From Streptomyces xylophagus (lineage in GTDB: Bacteria > Actinomycetota > Actinomycetes > Streptomycetales > Streptomycetaceae): a stretch of 64,000 nucleotides of DNA. This document shows positions 1 through 8,998 of the stretch, in pieces. The position numbers and the translations under genes were made by a program. The stretch spans positions 372,001 through 436,000 of the forward strand of contig NZ_JNWO01000001.1 in assembly GCF_000716435.1 (NCBI RefSeq), in the 5' to 3' direction. Below the pieces are notes generated by a model, which was not told the origin of the DNA, did no database searches, and saw only the letters and a list, made by a program, of their open reading frames with translations. How positions within the stretch are numbered: the first letter of the stretch is position 1; each line of letters opens with the position of its first letter.

Positions 1-58
1 GACACGATCGCTGCTCCCATCACCCCGAGCAACGGGTGGCGGCCGTCGAGGAGGTCTG

Positions 59-982
59 GTGTCGAAGCGGTGGCTGTTCCTGTCGGCGGCCGCGGTACTC
101 ATCGTCGTGTCGCTGGCCGTGGTATTGCTGCCCGGCCACAAGAGCAGCGCCGAGGACGTGAAGTCCGAAGCGGGACGCGCCGCGAGCGAGCCCTCCGCCA
201 CCGGTTCCGCGTCGAACTCGCCGTCAGCGACCAGCACTTCGACCGCCTCCGCGAAGCCGACCGGCGCATCGAAGAAGCCGTCGGCGACACCGTCCGCCCG
301 CGCGACCACCGCTTCCGCCGCACCGTCCGCCACGAAGACCCGGCAACAGGCGTCCAGCACCGCTTCGTTGGCGGGACGCATCCGGCCTGGCGTCACCTAC
401 CGAGGAGTGGCGACCTTCTACGACGCGGACGGTGGCGGCGCCTGCATGTACGACCCGAGCGGCGATGTCATGACCGGCGCGATGAACACCGCCGACTACG
501 AGTCGTCCAAGGCGTGCGGGGCGTACGTGACCGTCCACGCGGCAGGCGGCGCCACCGTCACGGTCCGCATCACCAACGAGTGCCCGGGAGACTGCGCACC
601 CGGCCAGATCGACCTCAGTGCCCAGGCCTTCGCCAAACTCGCCAGCCCCTCGGCCGGCCGGATCCCGATCACCTGGAACCTGGCGAGCCCCACCACCTCC
701 GACACGATCTCGATCCGCTACAAGACCGGTTCCAGCCGCTACTGGTGCGGCATCCAGGCGATCGGCCACCGCAATCCGCTGGCCCGCCTGGAGGTCCACG
801 CGGGCAGCGGCTGGCGGCAGTTGGCCCGCGCCGACTACAACTACTTCCTCTCCGAGGACGGCACCGGCTGCGGCGGCGCGATCAGACTCACCGACATCTA
901 CGGCGAACAACTCACCATCGCCCCACTCGCGGTGCGACCGAACGTCACACAGGCCACGAAGGTCCAGTTCGCCAAGCATTGA
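59..982 (+). CDS. Secreted expansin-like (RlpA/EXLX) protein
   Basis: A 307-residue exported protein with the two-domain layout of bacterial expansins, which loosen plant cell wall cellulose non-hydrolytically. The GTG start gives a basic tip and one hydrophobic segment (about residues 5-25, signal or anchor), then a Ser/Thr/Ala/Pro-rich linker to about residue 100. A double-psi beta-barrel follows (about 105-205), with the conserved GVATFYD opening, paired cysteines, the NECPGDC turn and an ID-LS segment. A second beta-sandwich domain (about 210-307) resembles the expansin carbohydrate-binding domain. The family call is by motif and layout. Cellulose or cell-wall binding is inferred, not seen. 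It faces the next gene tail to tail 17 bases away. Confidence 0.8.
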   Translation: MSKRWLFLSAAAVLIVVSLAVVLLPGHKSSAEDVKSEAGRAASEPSATGSASNSPSATSTSTASAKPTGASKKPSATPSARATTASAAPSATKTRQQASSTASLAGRIRPGVTYRGVATFYDADGGGACMYDPSGDVMTGAMNTADYESSKACGAYVTVHAAGGATVTVRITNECPGDCAPGQIDLSAQAFAKLASPSAGRIPITWNLASPTTSDTISIRYKTGSSRYWCGIQAIGHRNPLARLEVHAGSGWRQLARADYNYFLSEDGTGCGGAIRLTDIYGEQLTIAPLAVRPNVTQATKVQFAKH

Positions 983-999
983 GGCCTGCACCGATCCGG

Positions 1000-1884
1000 T
1001 CAGATGGCGGGCGCGGGCGTGCTGTCGCTGTCGTCAGCCATCACTCGCCGCAACTTGCCCTCGTCCGAACTGCCCGGTGCCGCCGTCAAGATGACGATCT
1101 TGAGGTCGGAATCGCCGTCCGTCAGGACGTCGCAGTCCACGTCCACGGGCCCGACCTCGGGATGGTCGACCGTCTTGCGGTCCTCGCGGTGTGCTGCCAC
1201 CGTGCCGCTCGCCCACAGTCGGGCGAACGTGGCGTTGCCGGCGGTGAGTTGGCGGATCAGCTCGGCCAGGCGAGCGTCGTGCGGGAAGCGGCCCGTGGCG
1301 CGGCGCAGGTCGGAGACGATGGCGAGGTCCGAGGTGTCGCCGTTCTGCACGAGCACCGGCCATGACGCGATGCGTACGTCGTCACCGGAGCCGATCGGGA
1401 ATCGTTCGCGGGCGAAGTTGCGGAGTCCGGGCGGCTTGGTCGACGGGTCGCCGAGCAGGGCCGCCCACCCGGGGTTCCACCAGATCAGCTGCCAGTCGGC
1501 GGCGAACACGGCGACCGCCACGTCCCCGAGCCGGTTCAGCACGCGGTGCACGCCCGGCGGGATGCGGTCGGGGATCGGCTCGTCGTGCGGCGGGACCAGC
1601 CCGGCCATGCGGTAGAGGTGGTCCCGCTCGACGCCGGTCAGGCGCAGGGCACGCGCCAGCGCGGCGACGACCTGGGCCGAGGGCGCCGTGGACCGTCCCT
1701 GCTCCAGGCGCACCACGTAGTCGACCGACAGACCGGCCAGCTCGGCGAGCTCCTCGCGGCGCAGGCCGGTCGTACGCCGGGACCGGCCGGACGGCAGCCC
1801 CGCCGCCGACGGGGGCAGCCGCTCCCGCCAGGCACGGATCGTCGCGCCCAGTCCGAGCCCCTCGTTCGTCGCCATGTCTTCCAT
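1000..1884 (-). CDS. XRE-family regulator with MmyB-like ligand domain
   Basis: A DNA-binding regulator of the MmyB-like type, common in actinomycetes. An N-terminal XRE helix-turn-helix (about residues 15-85, with LRREELAELAGLSVDYVVRLEQG) is followed by a PAS-like MmyB ligand-binding domain (about 110-280, with the typical WNPGWAALLGD segment); in relatives this domain can bind a fatty acid. Two starts are close: ATG at 1884, with GGGAGG about 12 bases upstream, and an in-frame ATG at 1875. It is divergent from the SDR gene at 1973 across about 90 bases, the usual arrangement in which such a regulator controls its neighbouring reductase. Confidence 0.85.
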   Translation of the reverse strand: MEDMATNEGLGLGATIRAWRERLPPSAAGLPSGRSRRTTGLRREELAELAGLSVDYVVRLEQGRSTAPSAQVVAALARALRLTGVERDHLYRMAGLVPPHDEPIPDRIPPGVHRVLNRLGDVAVAVFAADWQLIWWNPGWAALLGDPSTKPPGLRNFARERFPIGSGDDVRIASWPVLVQNGDTSDLAIVSDLRRATGRFPHDARLAELIRQLTAGNATFARLWASGTVAAHREDRKTVDHPEVGPVDVDCDVLTDGDSDLKIVILTAAPGSSDEGKLRRVMADDSDSTPAPAI

Positions 1885-1972
1885 CCTGCCCCACCCTCCC
1901 GATCCTGGTAATGCCGTTCCTACGGTCGTGGCGTCCCTGGCACAGCACCCGCGCGGTGGGGACGATCGAGGC

Positions 1973-2671
1973 ATGACCACCACGTTCATCACCGGAGCCA
2001 ACAAGGGCCTCGGCCACGAGACCGCCCGCCGCCTCGTCGCCCTCGGCCACACCGTGATCGTCGGAGCCCGTGACACGGAGCGGGGCGCGGAGGCCGCTGA
2101 CGCACTCGGCGCCCGTTTCGTCCGGATCGACGTCACCGACGAAGCCTCCGTCGCCGCCGCGGCAGCCGACGTAGCCGCGCACGAAGGTGTCCTCGACGTC
2201 CTGATCAACAACGCCGGTGTGCACGGTCCGCACGGCGACCCCTCCGACCTGACCGGCGCGGACGCGCTCGGTGTCTTCGACGTCAACGTCTTCGGTGTGG
2301 TCCGGACGACCACCGCGTTCCTCCCGCTGCTGCGCCGGTCGTCGGACCCGGTCATCGTGAACGTCAGCAGCGGCATGGGGTCGCTCGCCATCACGCACGA
2401 CCCGTCGCGGATCGAGTCCTCCGTCGTCGCGCCGCTCTACACCGCCTCCAAGGCGGCCCTCACCATGCTGACCACGCAGTACGCCAAGGGCCTGAAGGAC
2501 ATGCGCGTCAACGCCGCCGACCCCGGCTACACGGCGACCGATCTCAACGGCCACACCGGACCCCAGACCGTCACCGAAGGCACCGACGCGATCGTCCGGC
2601 TCGCGACCGAAGGACCCGGCGCCGGTTCGGGCCGCTTCATCGACCGCGACGGCCCGCTCGACCCGTCCTGA
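1973..2671 (+). CDS. Short-chain dehydrogenase/reductase
   Basis: Cytoplasmic NAD(P)-dependent oxidoreductase of the classical SDR type, 232 residues. The Rossmann motif TGANKGLG lies at the N terminus, NNAG near residue 85, an active-site Ser in NVSSG and the YTASK Tyr/Lys pair near residue 160. The frame is open further upstream, but the ATG at 1973 places the glycine motif at the normal distance from the N terminus. Divergent from the MmyB-type regulator, which probably represses it. Substrate unknown; the small size and gene pairing resemble many xenobiotic carbonyl reductases of actinomycetes. Confidence 0.88.
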   Translation: MTTTFITGANKGLGHETARRLVALGHTVIVGARDTERGAEAADALGARFVRIDVTDEASVAAAAADVAAHEGVLDVLINNAGVHGPHGDPSDLTGADALGVFDVNVFGVVRTTTAFLPLLRRSSDPVIVNVSSGMGSLAITHDPSRIESSVVAPLYTASKAALTMLTTQYAKGLKDMRVNAADPGYTATDLNGHTGPQTVTEGTDAIVRLATEGPGAGSGRFIDRDGPLDPS

Positions 2672-2808
2672 ACCCGACTCCGCAACACGCCTGACACAGC
2701 TTGGTCTCCCTGGGTGCTACCGGCGGTAACAACAGGGGTGTCACGGGCGCGCGCCACGTGTCCGTCACACCTCCCGCACCTCCCGTACCCCATTCGGAAG
2801 GCACCCCC

Positions 2809-4590
2809 ATGGAGAACTCGGCGTCCCCCACAGCGATCAGCAGACGAAGAGCCCTGACGGTGGCCGGCGGTGTCGCCGCCGGCGCCGCCCTCGCGGCGCA
2901 CGCGGTACCGGCGTTCGCGGCCGGCACCTCGGACGCCGACGCCATCGTCGTCGGCCACGGCCTCGCCGGACTGGTCGCGACGGCCGAACTGGTCGCCGCA
3001 GGAAAGAAAGTGCTGCTCCTGGACCAGGAACCCGAGTCCAACCTGGGCGGCCAGGCGTTCTGGTCCTTCGGTGGCCTGTTCCTGATCGACTCCGACGAGC
3101 AGCGGCTCATGGGCATCAAGGACTCCCAAGAGCTGGCCTGGCAGGACTGGTTGGGCACGGCCGGCTTCGACCGCGGCATCGACGACCCGACCGGTCAGGA
3201 CTACTGGGCCCACAAGTGGGCCGAAGCGTATGTGGACTTCGCGGCCAACGAGAAACGGTCCTGGCTCTACGGCCTCGGCATCCGCTGGTTCCCGATCGTC
3301 GGCTGGGCCGAGCGCGGCGGCGGCCTCGCCGACGGACACGGCAACTCGGTGCCCCGCTTCCACGTCACCTGGGGCACCGGCCCGGCCGTGGTCGAGCCGT
3401 TCGAGAAGCAGGTGCGGGCCGGCGTCGCGAACGGCAAGGTGACCTTCAAGTTCCGGCACCGCGTCGACGAGATCGTCCGCACCAACGGAGTCGTGACCGG
3501 TGTACGCGGCGCGGTCCTCGAACCCAGCACGGCCCAGCGCGGCAAGGCCACCTCCCGCACCGTGGTGGGCGACTTCGACCTCAAGGCCCCGGTCGTGATC
3601 GTCACTTCGGGCGGCATAGGCGCCAACCACGATCTCGTACGGCAGAACTGGCCGGCCCGGCTAGGCCCCGCGCCCAAGACCATGATCACCGGTGTACCGG
3701 CCTACGTGGACGGCCGGATGCTGGGGATCACCGCGTCGGCGGGCGGCCGTATCGTCAACCCCGACCGGATGTGGTACTACACCGAGGGCCTCAGGAACTA
3801 CGACCCGATCTGGCCCAACCACGGCATCCGCATCCTCCCGGGACCGTCCTCGATGTGGTTCGACGCCAAGGGAAAGCGGTTCTCCGCCCCCGACATGCCG
3901 GGCTACGACACGCTCCACACCCTGGGTTCGATCACCGCCAGCGGCTACGACTACTCCTGGTTCGTTACCACGAGCAAGATCATCGCGAAGGAGTTCGCGC
4001 TCTCCGGGTCCGAACAGAACCCCGACCTCACCAACAAGGACATCCTGATGCTCCTCTCGCGCATCTGGCAGACGCCGGAGCCGATCGAGAAGTTCAGGAA
4101 GAACGGCGTCGACTTCATCACCGCCACCACGCTCTCCGAACTGGTCCTCGGCATGAACAAGCTGACCGGCGACGGCCTGATCCAACTGGCCGATCTCCAG
4201 CGGCAGATCGAGGCCCGGGACCGGGAGATCGACAACGCGTACTCGAAGGACGCCCAGGTGATGGGCATCCGCAACGCCCTTTCCTATCCCGGGGATTCAC
4301 TCAGCCGCACCGCCGCGATCCACAAGATCCTCGACCCCAGCGCCGGACCGCTGATCGCCGTCCGGCTCAACATCCTCACCCGCAAGACCCTCGGCGGCCT
4401 GCAGACCGACCTCTCCGGCCGCGTCCTGGACTCGTCCGGAACGCCGATTCCCGGTCTGTACGCGGCCGGTGAGGTGTCCGGGTTCGGCGGCGGGGGAGTG
4501 CACGGCTACCGCTCGATGGAGGGCACCTTCCTCGGCGGCTGCCTGTTCTCCGGCCGCCAGGCGGGACGCGCGGCGGCTGCCGCGATCTGA
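2809..4590 (+). CDS. Tat-exported FAD-dependent dehydrogenase (KsdD/fumarate reductase fold)
   Basis: A 593-residue flavoprotein with a twin-arginine signal at the N terminus (SRRRALTVAGG then AHAVPAFAAG). An FAD dinucleotide-binding motif follows (DAIVVGHGLAGLVATAELVAAG), and the family C-terminal block GLYAAGEVSGFGGGGVHGYRSMEGTFLGGCLFSGR closes the FAD site. The architecture is that of 3-ketosteroid-delta1-dehydrogenase/fumarate-reductase-type FAD dehydrogenases. The ATG at 2809 follows GGAAGG at a good distance; the longer upstream frame would bury the Tat signal. Export of the folded, flavin-loaded enzyme is expected. The substrate cannot be told from the sequence. It ends in a strong shared terminator. 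Confidence 0.85.
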   Translation: MENSASPTAISRRRALTVAGGVAAGAALAAHAVPAFAAGTSDADAIVVGHGLAGLVATAELVAAGKKVLLLDQEPESNLGGQAFWSFGGLFLIDSDEQRLMGIKDSQELAWQDWLGTAGFDRGIDDPTGQDYWAHKWAEAYVDFAANEKRSWLYGLGIRWFPIVGWAERGGGLADGHGNSVPRFHVTWGTGPAVVEPFEKQVRAGVANGKVTFKFRHRVDEIVRTNGVVTGVRGAVLEPSTAQRGKATSRTVVGDFDLKAPVVIVTSGGIGANHDLVRQNWPARLGPAPKTMITGVPAYVDGRMLGITASAGGRIVNPDRMWYYTEGLRNYDPIWPNHGIRILPGPSSMWFDAKGKRFSAPDMPGYDTLHTLGSITASGYDYSWFVTTSKIIAKEFALSGSEQNPDLTNKDILMLLSRIWQTPEPIEKFRKNGVDFITATTLSELVLGMNKLTGDGLIQLADLQRQIEARDREIDNAYSKDAQVMGIRNALSYPGDSLSRTAAIHKILDPSAGPLIAVRLNILTRKTLGGLQTDLSGRVLDSSGTPIPGLYAAGEVSGFGGGGVHGYRSMEGTFLGGCLFSGRQAGRAAAAAI

Positions 4591-4601
4591 GCAGCACGGC
4601 C

Positions 4602-4646
4602 ACTCGTCGGCAACTCGGTTGTATTCAAACCGAGTTGCCGACGAGT
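4602..4646. terminator. Bidirectional terminator, perfect 19-bp stem
   Basis: Arms ACTCGTCGGCAACTCGGTT (4602-4620) and AACCGAGTTGCCGACGAGT (4628-4646) are perfect reverse complements around a 7-base loop (gtattca). The hairpin lies between two convergent genes and its right end touches the stop codon of the gene on the minus strand, so it can serve both. Confidence 0.9.
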
Positions 4647-5302
4647 CACCCGAGGACGAGCGGCAACCTCGCGTCCAGCGCGCCCAATTGGGCTCTCTCG
4701 CCATCCGTCGGCGTCCGTCGCCCGGTGCCGACGAGCAGCGCCTCCCGGTCGGAGAACGAGGTAGGGAACGCGGTCCCGGCGATCCTCTCCAGCAACTCGC
4801 GGGCCCCGGCGAGCGCTTCAGCGGGCGGCCCCGCCGCGTCCGGGATGTGTGCGACCAGGTCGAGGTGGTGCAGGGTCCACTCCAGGACGTACGCGGAGAG
4901 GTAGTCGCCCGCGGTGAGCACCTCGTCCTGGGTGCTGACCCGCAGGCCGGGGTCGGCGAGTCGGGCGGCACGGCCCGCGGCCGAACCGACGTCGTCCAGA
5001 TGGAACTTGAGCAGCCAGGGTTCCTCGTACGCGGCGGCCAGCCGGACGATCAGCGCGTCGAGCGGGTCGTCGCCGGTGGGCGGTGTCTGTGTGACGGTCC
5101 AGTAGGTCACGGCGTCGCGGGTGGGTTCCGTGTCGGCGGGAGTCACGAGGGTGATCAGCACGTCCTGGGCGTCGATGACCAGATGACAGACCAGGTCCCG
5201 TACCAGCCAGCCGGCACAGCCCGACGGCTGATCGAAATCCCCGTCCGAGAGTTCGGCGACCGCTGTGAGCAGGGCCGTCCAGGAGCGTGCGAAGAGATCC
5301 AC
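4646..5302 (-). CDS. Maleylpyruvate isomerase-like mycothiol-dependent enzyme (DinB fold)
   Basis: A 218-residue cytoplasmic protein of the DinB/maleylpyruvate isomerase N-terminal family. The WTALLTAVAELSDGDFDQPSGCAGWLVRDLVCHLV segment, with the Trp-x-x-x-Asp-x-x-x-His pattern, is diagnostic; the His-rich helices bind a divalent metal in characterised members. In actinomycetes this fold serves mycothiol-dependent isomerases and transferases, so mycothiol is the likely cofactor (family knowledge). A second conserved helix lies near residues 135-160 (TLHHLDLVAHI). GTG start at 5302; the Shine-Dalgarno site is weak. Physiological substrate unknown. Confidence 0.8.
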   Translation of the reverse strand: MDLFARSWTALLTAVAELSDGDFDQPSGCAGWLVRDLVCHLVIDAQDVLITLVTPADTEPTRDAVTYWTVTQTPPTGDDPLDALIVRLAAAYEEPWLLKFHLDDVGSAAGRAARLADPGLRVSTQDEVLTAGDYLSAYVLEWTLHHLDLVAHIPDAAGPPAEALAGARELLERIAGTAFPTSFSDREALLVGTGRRTPTDGERAQLGALDARLPLVLG

Positions 5303-5364
5303 CTCGGCAAGCTAGTGCGACGTCGTCACAGGCTGCAAGCGTCGGTGCTCCCCGGCCGACCGTG

Positions 5365-6090
5365 TCACCGGATCCTGCGGTGGATGTCCGCCACCAGGTT
5401 CCGCATCGCCATGCGGAAGATCTCGGCCTCGTGGCCACCGAGGAAAGAGGTGTGCCCGAACACCTCAAGGGCGACGAGACCGTGCAGATGACCCCACGCG
5501 CTCATGAGGAGAGCGGTCGCGGGTGCCGGCAGATGACCGTGACCGTAGTGCGGCAGCTGCTCGAAGTAGGTCCGGAGCGCGGGCGAGAGCACGGGGGTGT
5601 CGGTCGCGGCGAGTTGTTCCGCGGTGAACCCGTCGAACATCTCGCGCTCGAAGATCACGCTCATCCGGCGCGTCGCCTGGGTGGTCGGGCCGTCGGTCGG
5701 TGCCGCGTAGTCGCGCAGCGGTGTGCCGTAGAGGAGTTGGAAGCGCTCGGGATGGGCGATGGCCCATCGACGGTAGCCCTCGGCCGCGGTCACCAGGCGG
5801 GGCAGGTCCGGGTCGTCCGACGGGGTGTCGACGGCGGCCTGTACGGCGTCGGCCAGGTCGTCGTACGCCTTGGTGACGAGCGCGGTGACGAGGGCGTCCC
5901 GGCTCGGGAAGTAGTGGTAGAGCGCCTGCACGGTCATGCCGAGACTGCGGGCGACCGCTCGCAGGGACAGGGCCGCGGGTCCGTGTTCGGTGAGGTGGCG
6001 CTCGGCCGCGTCCACGATCTCCTGGGTGGCGGCGGCCCGGCGTCGCTGACGCAGCGAGGGCGGGGCGGTCGTGTCTTCGTCGACGGGCAT
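5365..6090 (-). CDS. TetR-family regulator (likely represses the MMPL exporter)
   Basis: A 241-residue TetR repressor. The N-terminal three-helix domain includes the recognition region LSLRAVARSLGMTVQALYHYFPSRDALVTAL, followed by an all-alpha ligand-binding half of the C-terminal type often seen with the TetR_C_33/WHG group. I use the ATG at 6090; a TTG seven codons upstream is possible, but its GGGAG directly abuts the codon. The gene is divergent from the MMPL transporter at 6275, so it most likely senses an exported compound and represses both genes. Confidence 0.85.
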   Translation of the reverse strand: MPVDEDTTAPPSLRQRRRAAATQEIVDAAERHLTEHGPAALSLRAVARSLGMTVQALYHYFPSRDALVTALVTKAYDDLADAVQAAVDTPSDDPDLPRLVTAAEGYRRWAIAHPERFQLLYGTPLRDYAAPTDGPTTQATRRMSVIFEREMFDGFTAEQLAATDTPVLSPALRTYFEQLPHYGHGHLPAPATALLMSAWGHLHGLVALEVFGHTSFLGGHEAEIFRMAMRNLVADIHRRIR

Positions 6091-6141
6091 GGGGCGACGG
6101 TACGACGGCAACTCCCACTTTGCGCCCCGAAGTTGCTAGGT

Positions 6142-6182
6142 GTGAGGAAAATCTAACACTGCCAAATCTTCTTGCTCCTCAC
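6142..6182. promoter_or_regulatory. Divergent control region with spaced inverted repeat
   Basis: GTGAGGA (6142-6148) and TCCTCAC (6176-6182) are perfect reverse complements separated by 27 bases in an unusually A/T-rich stretch between the TetR gene and the MMPL gene. The position suits a TetR-controlled divergent promoter, but the arms are short and the spacing is wide, so this is only a candidate. Confidence 0.3.
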
Positions 6183-6274
6183 TAACGTCGTGCGCGGCGA
6201 CGAAGAGTTGCGTATTGGTCAACTCCGTCTGTTTCGCGTCGCTTTCGCCGTATGGACATCAAAGGAGATCGGGC

Positions 6275-8488
6275 GTGTTTGAACGCATAGCCGAACTGGC
6301 GATCCGCCGGTCCCGGTTGGTACTTGTCGTCGCCGTCGTGGCCCTGGCCCTCATGGGTGCCCTGGGCGCAGGCGCGTTCGGCAAGATGCTGGGAGGCGGC
6401 TACGACGACCCGGCCTCCCTGTCCAGCCGGGCAGCGAAGGTCATCGACGGGAAGTTCGGCGGGGAGACCAACCTGGTCCTGCTGGTCCGTGCCGACCAAG
6501 GCCGCGTCGACGCTCCGGCCGCAGAGCGGAACGGCCGGGCGTTGGTGGCCGACCTCAAGAAGGAACAGCACCTCGAGAACGTGATCTCGTACTGGGACAC
6601 GGCGAGCCCCGACCTCCGTTCCAAGGACGGCCGCGAGGCCATGGTGCTCGCGCATGTGAAGGGCAACGACACCGAGCGGGACGAGAACGCCAAGAGCGTC
6701 ATCGACGCCTACGCCGGACCGTACAAGGACACACTCACGGTCCAGGCGGGCGGCGGCGCCGCCGTGACCAGCGAGATGGGTACCCAGTCCGCCAAGGATC
6801 TCGTCCTGGCCGAGTCCATCGCCGTGCCGCTCACCCTGCTCCTGCTCCTGCTGGTCTTCGGCAACATGGTCGCGGCCTTGCTGCCGCTGGCCATCGGAAC
6901 CATCGCCATCGCGGGCACGTTCGCCGAGCTGTACGTCCTCGGCAGCGTCACCGATGTCTCCGTCTTCGCCGTCAACCTGACCACGGCACTGGGCCTCGGC
7001 CTCGGCATCGACTACGCCCTGCTGATGGTCAGCCGGTTCCGGGAACAGCTCGCGACCGGGGCGAGCGTGGACGACGCCGTCCGGCGCACGGTGAGCACGG
7101 CGGGTCGTACGGTCGCGTTCTCCGCCGCGACCGTGGCAGCGGCGCTCGCCGCACTCCTGGTGTTCCCGCAGTACTTCCTGCGCTCGTTCGGCTACGCCGG
7201 TGTCGGTGTCGTCGTCATCGCGGCCGTCAGCACCCTGTTCGTCATGCCGGCCCTGTTCGTCGTCCTGGGCCACCGGGTCAACGGCGGGCGGCTGCCGTGG
7301 ATGAATCGCGAGCGTTCCGGCACCGGGGCACCGCTGTGGGGACGGCTGGCCGGCACCGTGATGCGGCGGCCCGCGCTCACCGCGCTGCCCGTCCTCGCGG
7401 TCCTGCTGGTCGCGGCGAGCCCGCTCCTCGGCATCACCTTCGGCACGCCGGACGAACGCGTGCTGCCCGAGGACGCCGAGAGCCGGCAGGTCTCCTCCGT
7501 GCTGAGCGAGAAGTTCAACGGCGACGACTCCTCCGCCCTGCACATCGTCATCGACACATCCGTGAGCAAGAACCCCCTGGAGTCGTACGCGACCGAACTG
7601 TCCGACCTCGACGGCGTCGTCCGCGTCGAGACCAGCACGGGAACCTACGCCGACGGACAGTCCGCAGCGACCGACCCGGGCAGCACCGCCCTAGGTCGCC
7701 CCGACGCGCAGCAGCTCAACGTGGTCAGCACCCTGACACCGAAGTCCGACGCGGCCCAGAACCTGGTACGGGAAGTGCGAGCGGTCGCCCCGCCCGCCGG
7801 AACACACCCTCTGGTGGGCGGAGTTGACGCCGTACTGGTCGACTCCAAGCACTCAGTCGGCAGCCGGCTCCCGCTCGCCGTGGCCCTGGTCGCCCTCACC
7901 ACCTTCCTCCTGCTCTTCCTGTTCACCGGCAGCGTCGTGCAACCGTTGCGCGCACTGCTCCTCAACATGATCAGCCTGGGAGCGACCCTCGGCGTCATGA
8001 CCTGGATCTTCCAGGACGGCCACCTCTCCTCCGTGCTCGGCTTCACCGCACAGCCGATGGACGTGTCGATGACCGTGCTGATGTTCTGTATCGCCTTCGG
8101 GCTCTCGATGGACTACGAGGTCTTCGTCACCAGCCGGATCAAGGAACTCCACGACCTGGGCGAGGACAACGAGTCCGCCGTGACCAACGGCCTCGGGCAC
8201 ACGGGACGCATCGTCACCGCGGCGGCCTGTCTGCTCGCGGTGAGCTTCTTCGCCTTCGGGACGGCCGAGCTCAGCTTCATGCAGCTGTTCGGCCTGGGCA
8301 GCGGACTGGCCATCCTCATCGACGCCGTCGCCGTACGCGGCATCCTCGTCCCCGCCGCGATGCGCCTGCTCGGCCGGTCGGCCTGGTACGCGCCCGGCTT
8401 CCTGCGCAGGTTCCACGAGCGGTTCGGCCTCAGTGAAGGCGGGCCCGTGCCCGGGCTGAGGGAGAGGGATGCGTCCCAAGTGCATTAG
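6275..8488 (+). CDS. MMPL-family (RND superfamily) exporter
   Basis: A 737-residue inner-membrane transporter with the duplicated MMPL layout: a first TM helix (about residues 14-35), an extracytoplasmic loop, a five-to-six-helix bundle (about 165-345), another TM near 370, a second loop and a second bundle (about 530-700). The conserved GLGLGIDYALLMVSRFREQ and GLSMDYEVFVTSRIKE segments carry the Asp-Tyr pairs that conduct protons in this family. GTG start at 6275 follows AAAGGAG. MMPL proteins export lipids or small hydrophobic molecules, and TetR linkage suggests efflux of an inducing compound. The stop codon lies inside the downstream MarR palindrome. Confidence 0.9.
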   Translation: MFERIAELAIRRSRLVLVVAVVALALMGALGAGAFGKMLGGGYDDPASLSSRAAKVIDGKFGGETNLVLLVRADQGRVDAPAAERNGRALVADLKKEQHLENVISYWDTASPDLRSKDGREAMVLAHVKGNDTERDENAKSVIDAYAGPYKDTLTVQAGGGAAVTSEMGTQSAKDLVLAESIAVPLTLLLLLLVFGNMVAALLPLAIGTIAIAGTFAELYVLGSVTDVSVFAVNLTTALGLGLGIDYALLMVSRFREQLATGASVDDAVRRTVSTAGRTVAFSAATVAAALAALLVFPQYFLRSFGYAGVGVVVIAAVSTLFVMPALFVVLGHRVNGGRLPWMNRERSGTGAPLWGRLAGTVMRRPALTALPVLAVLLVAASPLLGITFGTPDERVLPEDAESRQVSSVLSEKFNGDDSSALHIVIDTSVSKNPLESYATELSDLDGVVRVETSTGTYADGQSAATDPGSTALGRPDAQQLNVVSTLTPKSDAAQNLVREVRAVAPPAGTHPLVGGVDAVLVDSKHSVGSRLPLAVALVALTTFLLLFLFTGSVVQPLRALLLNMISLGATLGVMTWIFQDGHLSSVLGFTAQPMDVSMTVLMFCIAFGLSMDYEVFVTSRIKELHDLGEDNESAVTNGLGHTGRIVTAAACLLAVSFFAFGTAELSFMQLFGLGSGLAILIDAVAVRGILVPAAMRLLGRSAWYAPGFLRRFHERFGLSEGGPVPGLRERDASQVH

Positions 8489-8513
8489 CTCTAATATGAT
8501 TAGAGCTAATGCA
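8481..8513. promoter_or_regulatory. MarR operator, perfect 15-bp inverted repeat
   Basis: Arms TGCATTAGCTCTAAT (8481-8495) and ATTAGAGCTAATGCA (8499-8513) flank a 3-base centre (atg). The A/T-rich, near-continuous dyad is typical of MarR-family operators. It sits directly before the MarR gene and contains the stop codon of the MMPL gene in its left arm, so bound repressor would autoregulate the marR-oxidoreductase operon. Confidence 0.85.
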
Positions 8514-8535
8514 TCTAGCGGGAGGGGCCCCGCGC

Positions 8536-8985
8536 GTGGACCTGCGGCAACTCTTCGACGACCTGGTGCGCTTCGAGACGGACCTGTGGAACGGGATCGA
8601 CGCCCGGCTCCGGCAGGACTGCGGCGTGACCCTGGGCGGCCTGAACGTGATGCTCGTCGTCGAACGCGCGGGGTCCTGCCGGGTGAACGACATCGCCGCC
8701 GCCCTCTCCATCACGGTCGGCGGCGCGAGCCAGGCCGTCGACCGGCTGGAGAAACTGGGCCTCTGCGCCCGGCGCCCCCACCGCACCGACCGCCGCTCCT
8801 CGCTCGTCGAACTCACGGCGGACGGGCGGGACTTGGTGGCCGAGGCCGGTCCCGTGTTCGACAGCGAACTCGCGAACCGGCTGGCCGCCCCACTCCCGGA
8901 CACGGCGCTCGGCAACCTCGCCGCCGCACTCGCCGTACTCCGTGCCGCCACCCCGCACGCCCAGAACCCGGGCCAACACCCCTGA
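8536..8985 (+). CDS. MarR-family transcriptional regulator
   Basis: A 149-residue winged-helix regulator of the MarR type: dimerisation helices at both ends, recognition helix in VNDIAAALSITVGGASQAVDRLEKLGL and the wing DRRSSLVELTADGRDL. I choose GTG at 8536 because GGAGGGG lies 8 bases upstream; an in-frame ATG at 8509 falls inside the right operator arm and has no ribosome site. It lies 13 bases from the downstream reductase gene, so the two form an operon under the palindrome at 8481-8513. The ligand is unknown; phenolics and oxidants are usual for the family. Confidence 0.88.
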   Translation: MDLRQLFDDLVRFETDLWNGIDARLRQDCGVTLGGLNVMLVVERAGSCRVNDIAAALSITVGGASQAVDRLEKLGLCARRPHRTDRRSSLVELTADGRDLVAEAGPVFDSELANRLAAPLPDTALGNLAAALAVLRAATPHAQNPGQHP

Positions 8986-8998
8986 CGAAGGAGACCAG

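Noticed and set aside
70..1365. A 431-codon plus-strand frame overlapping the expansin-like and XRE genes
   Set aside because: Arg/His-rich shadow translation without domains, overlapping two well-supported genes.
8509..8535. ATG at 8509 as the MarR start
   Set aside because: It lies inside the right arm of the operator and has no ribosome site; GTG 8536 has GGAGGGG upstream.
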